Source: CBFHMJ01 sp965656875
GTDB lineage: Bacteria; Pseudomonadota; Gammaproteobacteria; Enterobacterales; Alteromonadaceae
Length of the DNA stretch: 64,000 nt
Reading direction: 5' to 3'
Assembly (NCBI GenBank): GCA_965656875.1
Contig: CBFHMJ010000004.1
Location: 1 to 64,000 of the forward strand
Part shown: piece after piece, positions 62,901 through 64,000 of the stretch
Layout: the number at the start of each line of letters is the position of its first letter
How positions within the stretch are numbered: the stretch's first letter is position 1
Position numbers and translations under genes: made by a program
The notes under the pieces: model-generated
The model's input: only the letters and a program-made list of their open reading frames with translations
The model's database searches: none
Told to the model about the DNA's origin: nothing

Positions 62901-63381
62901 CACACCGTTTGTATTCCACTACCAAGAAAAGGTTATTGTTCCGGCGGAGTCAGTTTATGCGGTGTTTGAAGTAAAACAAACACTAAATAGTGAACATATT
63001 CGTTACGCACAGGAAAAAGCGGCTAGCGTGAGAAACTTAAAGCGAACTTCGCTGGGGCTAATTATCGGCGGAGAAAGAAAACCGGCCAGACAACCTCATG
63101 AAATTTTGGCTGGATTATTAACAACAACCAGTGATTTTTCACCTGCGATTGCTGATACAGCGCTGAAAGGTCTGGCGGAAAATACCGATAAAGGGCTGCT
63201 TAATTTAAGTTGTTCGGCAGAACATGGCTTGATTCACTACGACACTGAGAAACAGCGGTTTTCAGCGGATTCGGTAGGTAGCCCGACAGCTGTTTTCTTG
63301 TTTACGTTGATGGGGTTACTTCAGGATTTGGGAACCGTGCCTGCGATTGATTTTGCTGTTTATGGAAAGTGGGGACGTTGA
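59974..63381 (+). CDS. TIGR03986-like Cas7 fused to helical repeats and a DUF6602-type nuclease
   Basis: 1135 residues. N-terminal ~540: TIGR03986 RAMP, recognised from the opening APYHFVPLSNW, YIIPGSTIKGMLRNVLE and FHKVGLGKPMGFGQVQC. Residues ~650-720 form a coiled coil, then two similar ~75-residue helical segments (~700-890). Residues ~920-1135 resemble DUF6602: GDATENVWRDLFNTYLPKRY, SDEIDIVIIDRQ, VPAESVYAVFEVKQTLN. D968 and E999-x-K1001 form a PD-(D/E)XK pattern. Usual TIGR03986 proteins are about 600-700 residues, so the nuclease-like tail is an addition. It is the last gene of the overlapping operon, 2 nt after the Csx19-like gene. Confidence 0.78.
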   Translation: MAISAPYHFVPLSNWIFAPTWGPWVNQDQPFQDGLNGEIQLTLTNKTPLLIGERGEVKEGEPTQVHFLTNPDGTYIIPGSTIKGMLRNVLEIASFSKMKLVDDKAFSFRDLASKAYRNQIGTNTKAGFLNFIDGRWELTPCEFLPIHYKDIDEELNTRFNDKAGELSAQDKYRQINLKDNTFSANTYFKDNPQGKGKNATPTRMARLTSNENAEINDAHLVFTGPMSQGKNIVKKKDYLFYFEQDRDRSATIPVPAEVWQAFVAAHGGQAGNNHQKQQTDLITYLQKNPSKHGIPVFWLPPKGGGQQVRVLGLAKMMKLPYANTVHNTINYQNQAHTLQQLSPDLTECLFGRVEDEGELNLKGRVQCTDLNGVPKTVIIDKTLPPVIGGQPRASFFPAYLTQPNTDSEDHIKPGLDYTTWDDDNARIRGWKRYPNTDNWQAQFDINHDVQANVENLRHKDRTAMQNKLFPAKPGALFTGKIRFHNLKPQELGALLWAVTFGLNKDCFHKVGLGKPMGFGQVQCQIDGINASQNSQILQGKQPVNDEQISQWVAQFETMMNQHYQTYSDEQHWQDSPQLKHLLAMAMPQPHPSSDSSSGNENAASFNPNYIGLKAHAENKSDGARKQGKNALPSFIGLDTTPPPGLQQPVPLPVQSNTLEAMRNDIIRIQNQRVERLIEKEKAEQAERDKEARYQSLTENGKAVADLEAMIESGKDNSQITPKLAGLIQQAISTSWPVADAKYLRSLIDKTDYLKIKNKDKKKQRRAAVGELDKLAAADEEPDPAAQLQYYTPNQQYVLLLLTKIDQEGFTSEHQQKLEQLISQAEQQRWPLSDLTTLKLITDNSWTLAGFRRVKHEQQRIDLLKLMGQQTREKLEVMINMVNGPSATQSEEVILRMSDWSLETMMSELHQDILFQLESSRRAFARSQTKGDATENVWRDLFNTYLPKRYQALKAVVIDSKNQTSDEIDIVIIDRQYTPFVFHYQEKVIVPAESVYAVFEVKQTLNSEHIRYAQEKAASVRNLKRTSLGLIIGGERKPARQPHEILAGLLTTTSDFSPAIADTALKGLAENTDKGLLNLSCSAEHGLIHYDTEKQRFSADSVGSPTAVFLFTLMGLLQDLGTVPAIDFAVYGKWGR

Positions 63382-63397
63382 TTGAGACCAATTAAAA

Positions 63398-64000
63398 ATG
63401 ACTGACTTAGAACGCTTCATTATTCCTGTATGGGGTAGCTTTTGCGGAAAAAATAAGGCCTTAGTCCAGGATATATTAGAGGCTGTGATCCCAGTACTGA
63501 AGGATAAAACACCTGGTTTTAGATTTTATACTTATGACGAAGAGCTTAACCGTCGATTAAGATCATTGGCCGGTGGTGAGATAAGTGATGACAAAAAATC
63601 CTTAAAAACAAGGTATTTGATTGATTTTGGTCAGAGTATAAATTCGTTAGTGGAAACGATAAGTCGAAGCAATCGAACAATATTATTTTTAAGTAAGGAA
63701 TATTTAGCGCCGGATAATGAGTATTGCAATAAAGAACTTATGTTTACTTTGGCTAAATCTGGACAGAGTAAACCATTGATTATCCAGTTAGATCCTGATG
63801 CGGCATTACTTGATGATTTTGAAAAGTTTGGTAAGCAACTTGCTGATATGTATCAACACTGTGTTATGGAAAATACTGTACCTCATGATTTTGAAATTGA
63901 TTCTTATCCAGAGGACTTTTTTTCGCAGAAATTTAAGGAATTGAAGAAGCAACTTTTTCTGCGGTTTAATGGTAACAATAAAGCCGATTTCATTAATGAG
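63398..64000 (+). CDS. TIR-domain-like protein (3' end outside the window)
   Basis: 201 residues seen, open to the window edge, starting ATG 63398, 16 nt after the Cas7-nuclease stop. It resembles a TIR domain: an N-terminal strand FIIPVWGSF, a helix, then ISRSNRTILFLSKEYLAPDNEYCNKELMF, which matches the S-x-x-Y...(W/Y)C-x-x-EL region where the glutamate (E113) is catalytic in NADase TIRs. Its place after a cyclase-competent Cas10 suggests an ancillary effector activated by cyclic oligoadenylate; the sensor domain would lie beyond the edge. Confidence 0.55.
   Translation, partial: MTDLERFIIPVWGSFCGKNKALVQDILEAVIPVLKDKTPGFRFYTYDEELNRRLRSLAGGEISDDKKSLKTRYLIDFGQSINSLVETISRSNRTILFLSKEYLAPDNEYCNKELMFTLAKSGQSKPLIIQLDPDAALLDDFEKFGKQLADMYQHCVMENTVPHDFEIDSYPEDFFSQKFKELKKQLFLRFNGNNKADFINE

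Overview
This window looks like a chromosomal segment of a Gram-negative, probably marine, gammaproteobacterium. The evidence is a TonB-dependent receptor, lipobox lipoproteins, a periplasmic dihaem peroxidase, a HupE/UreJ metal module, an RTX-repeat subtilase and I-E-type CRISPR repeats. I cannot name the species. No rRNA or tRNA gene was recognised.

Layout. (1) 1-21.8 kb holds three CRISPR arrays. Array 1 (99-551) differs from arrays 2 (12809-13897) and 3 (19323-21151) only in the repeat tetraloop and a few positions outside the stem. Arrays 2 and 3 have copies of the same leader. All arrays end in, and arrays 2 and 3 are interrupted by, a 104-nt insert plus a divergent repeat; further palindromic dispersed repeats follow. 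Between the arrays lie two effector-like genes (M91-like protease, GNAT-like protein), a GlxA-type regulator with a divergent hydrolase, cluster A of an unrecognised membrane/peptide system (5554-8458), a DUF262+HNH pair, and a BlaI/M56/HupE/DUF6488 metal operon with three matching operators. (2) 21.8-29.2 kb: dihaem peroxidase, small secreted protein, TonB receptor and a large TPR/cadherin-like lipoprotein, all on the minus strand. (3) 29.8-47.2 kb: ArsR-controlled permease, Cache-type histidine kinase, a 2016-residue subtilase, LacI regulator, and a metzincin with two stand-alone copies of its N-terminal region. (4) 47.5-52.1 kb: cluster B, a larger version of cluster A. (5) 52.2-53.2 kb: an MqsRA-like toxin-antitoxin pair. 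(6) 53.5-64 kb: a tightly overlapping type III-D-like CRISPR effector operon (HD-less Cas10 with intact GGDD, Cas7, Csx10-like Cas5, tandem Cas7, Csx19-like protein, TIGR03986-like Cas7), followed by a TIR-like gene cut by the window end.

Two things deserve most attention. First, the last Cas7-like subunit is fused to a DUF6602-like domain with a PD-(D/E)XK arrangement (D968, E999-x-K1001), which suggests a type III complex carrying its own nuclease. Second, clusters A and B share five gene families: a small peptide with EDVVSLS and Gly/Pro repeats, a multi-pass membrane protein, a single-pass protein with a YYP-type domain, two HTH regulators and a Cys-Trp accessory protein. They form a repeated cassette that I cannot assign to any described system.
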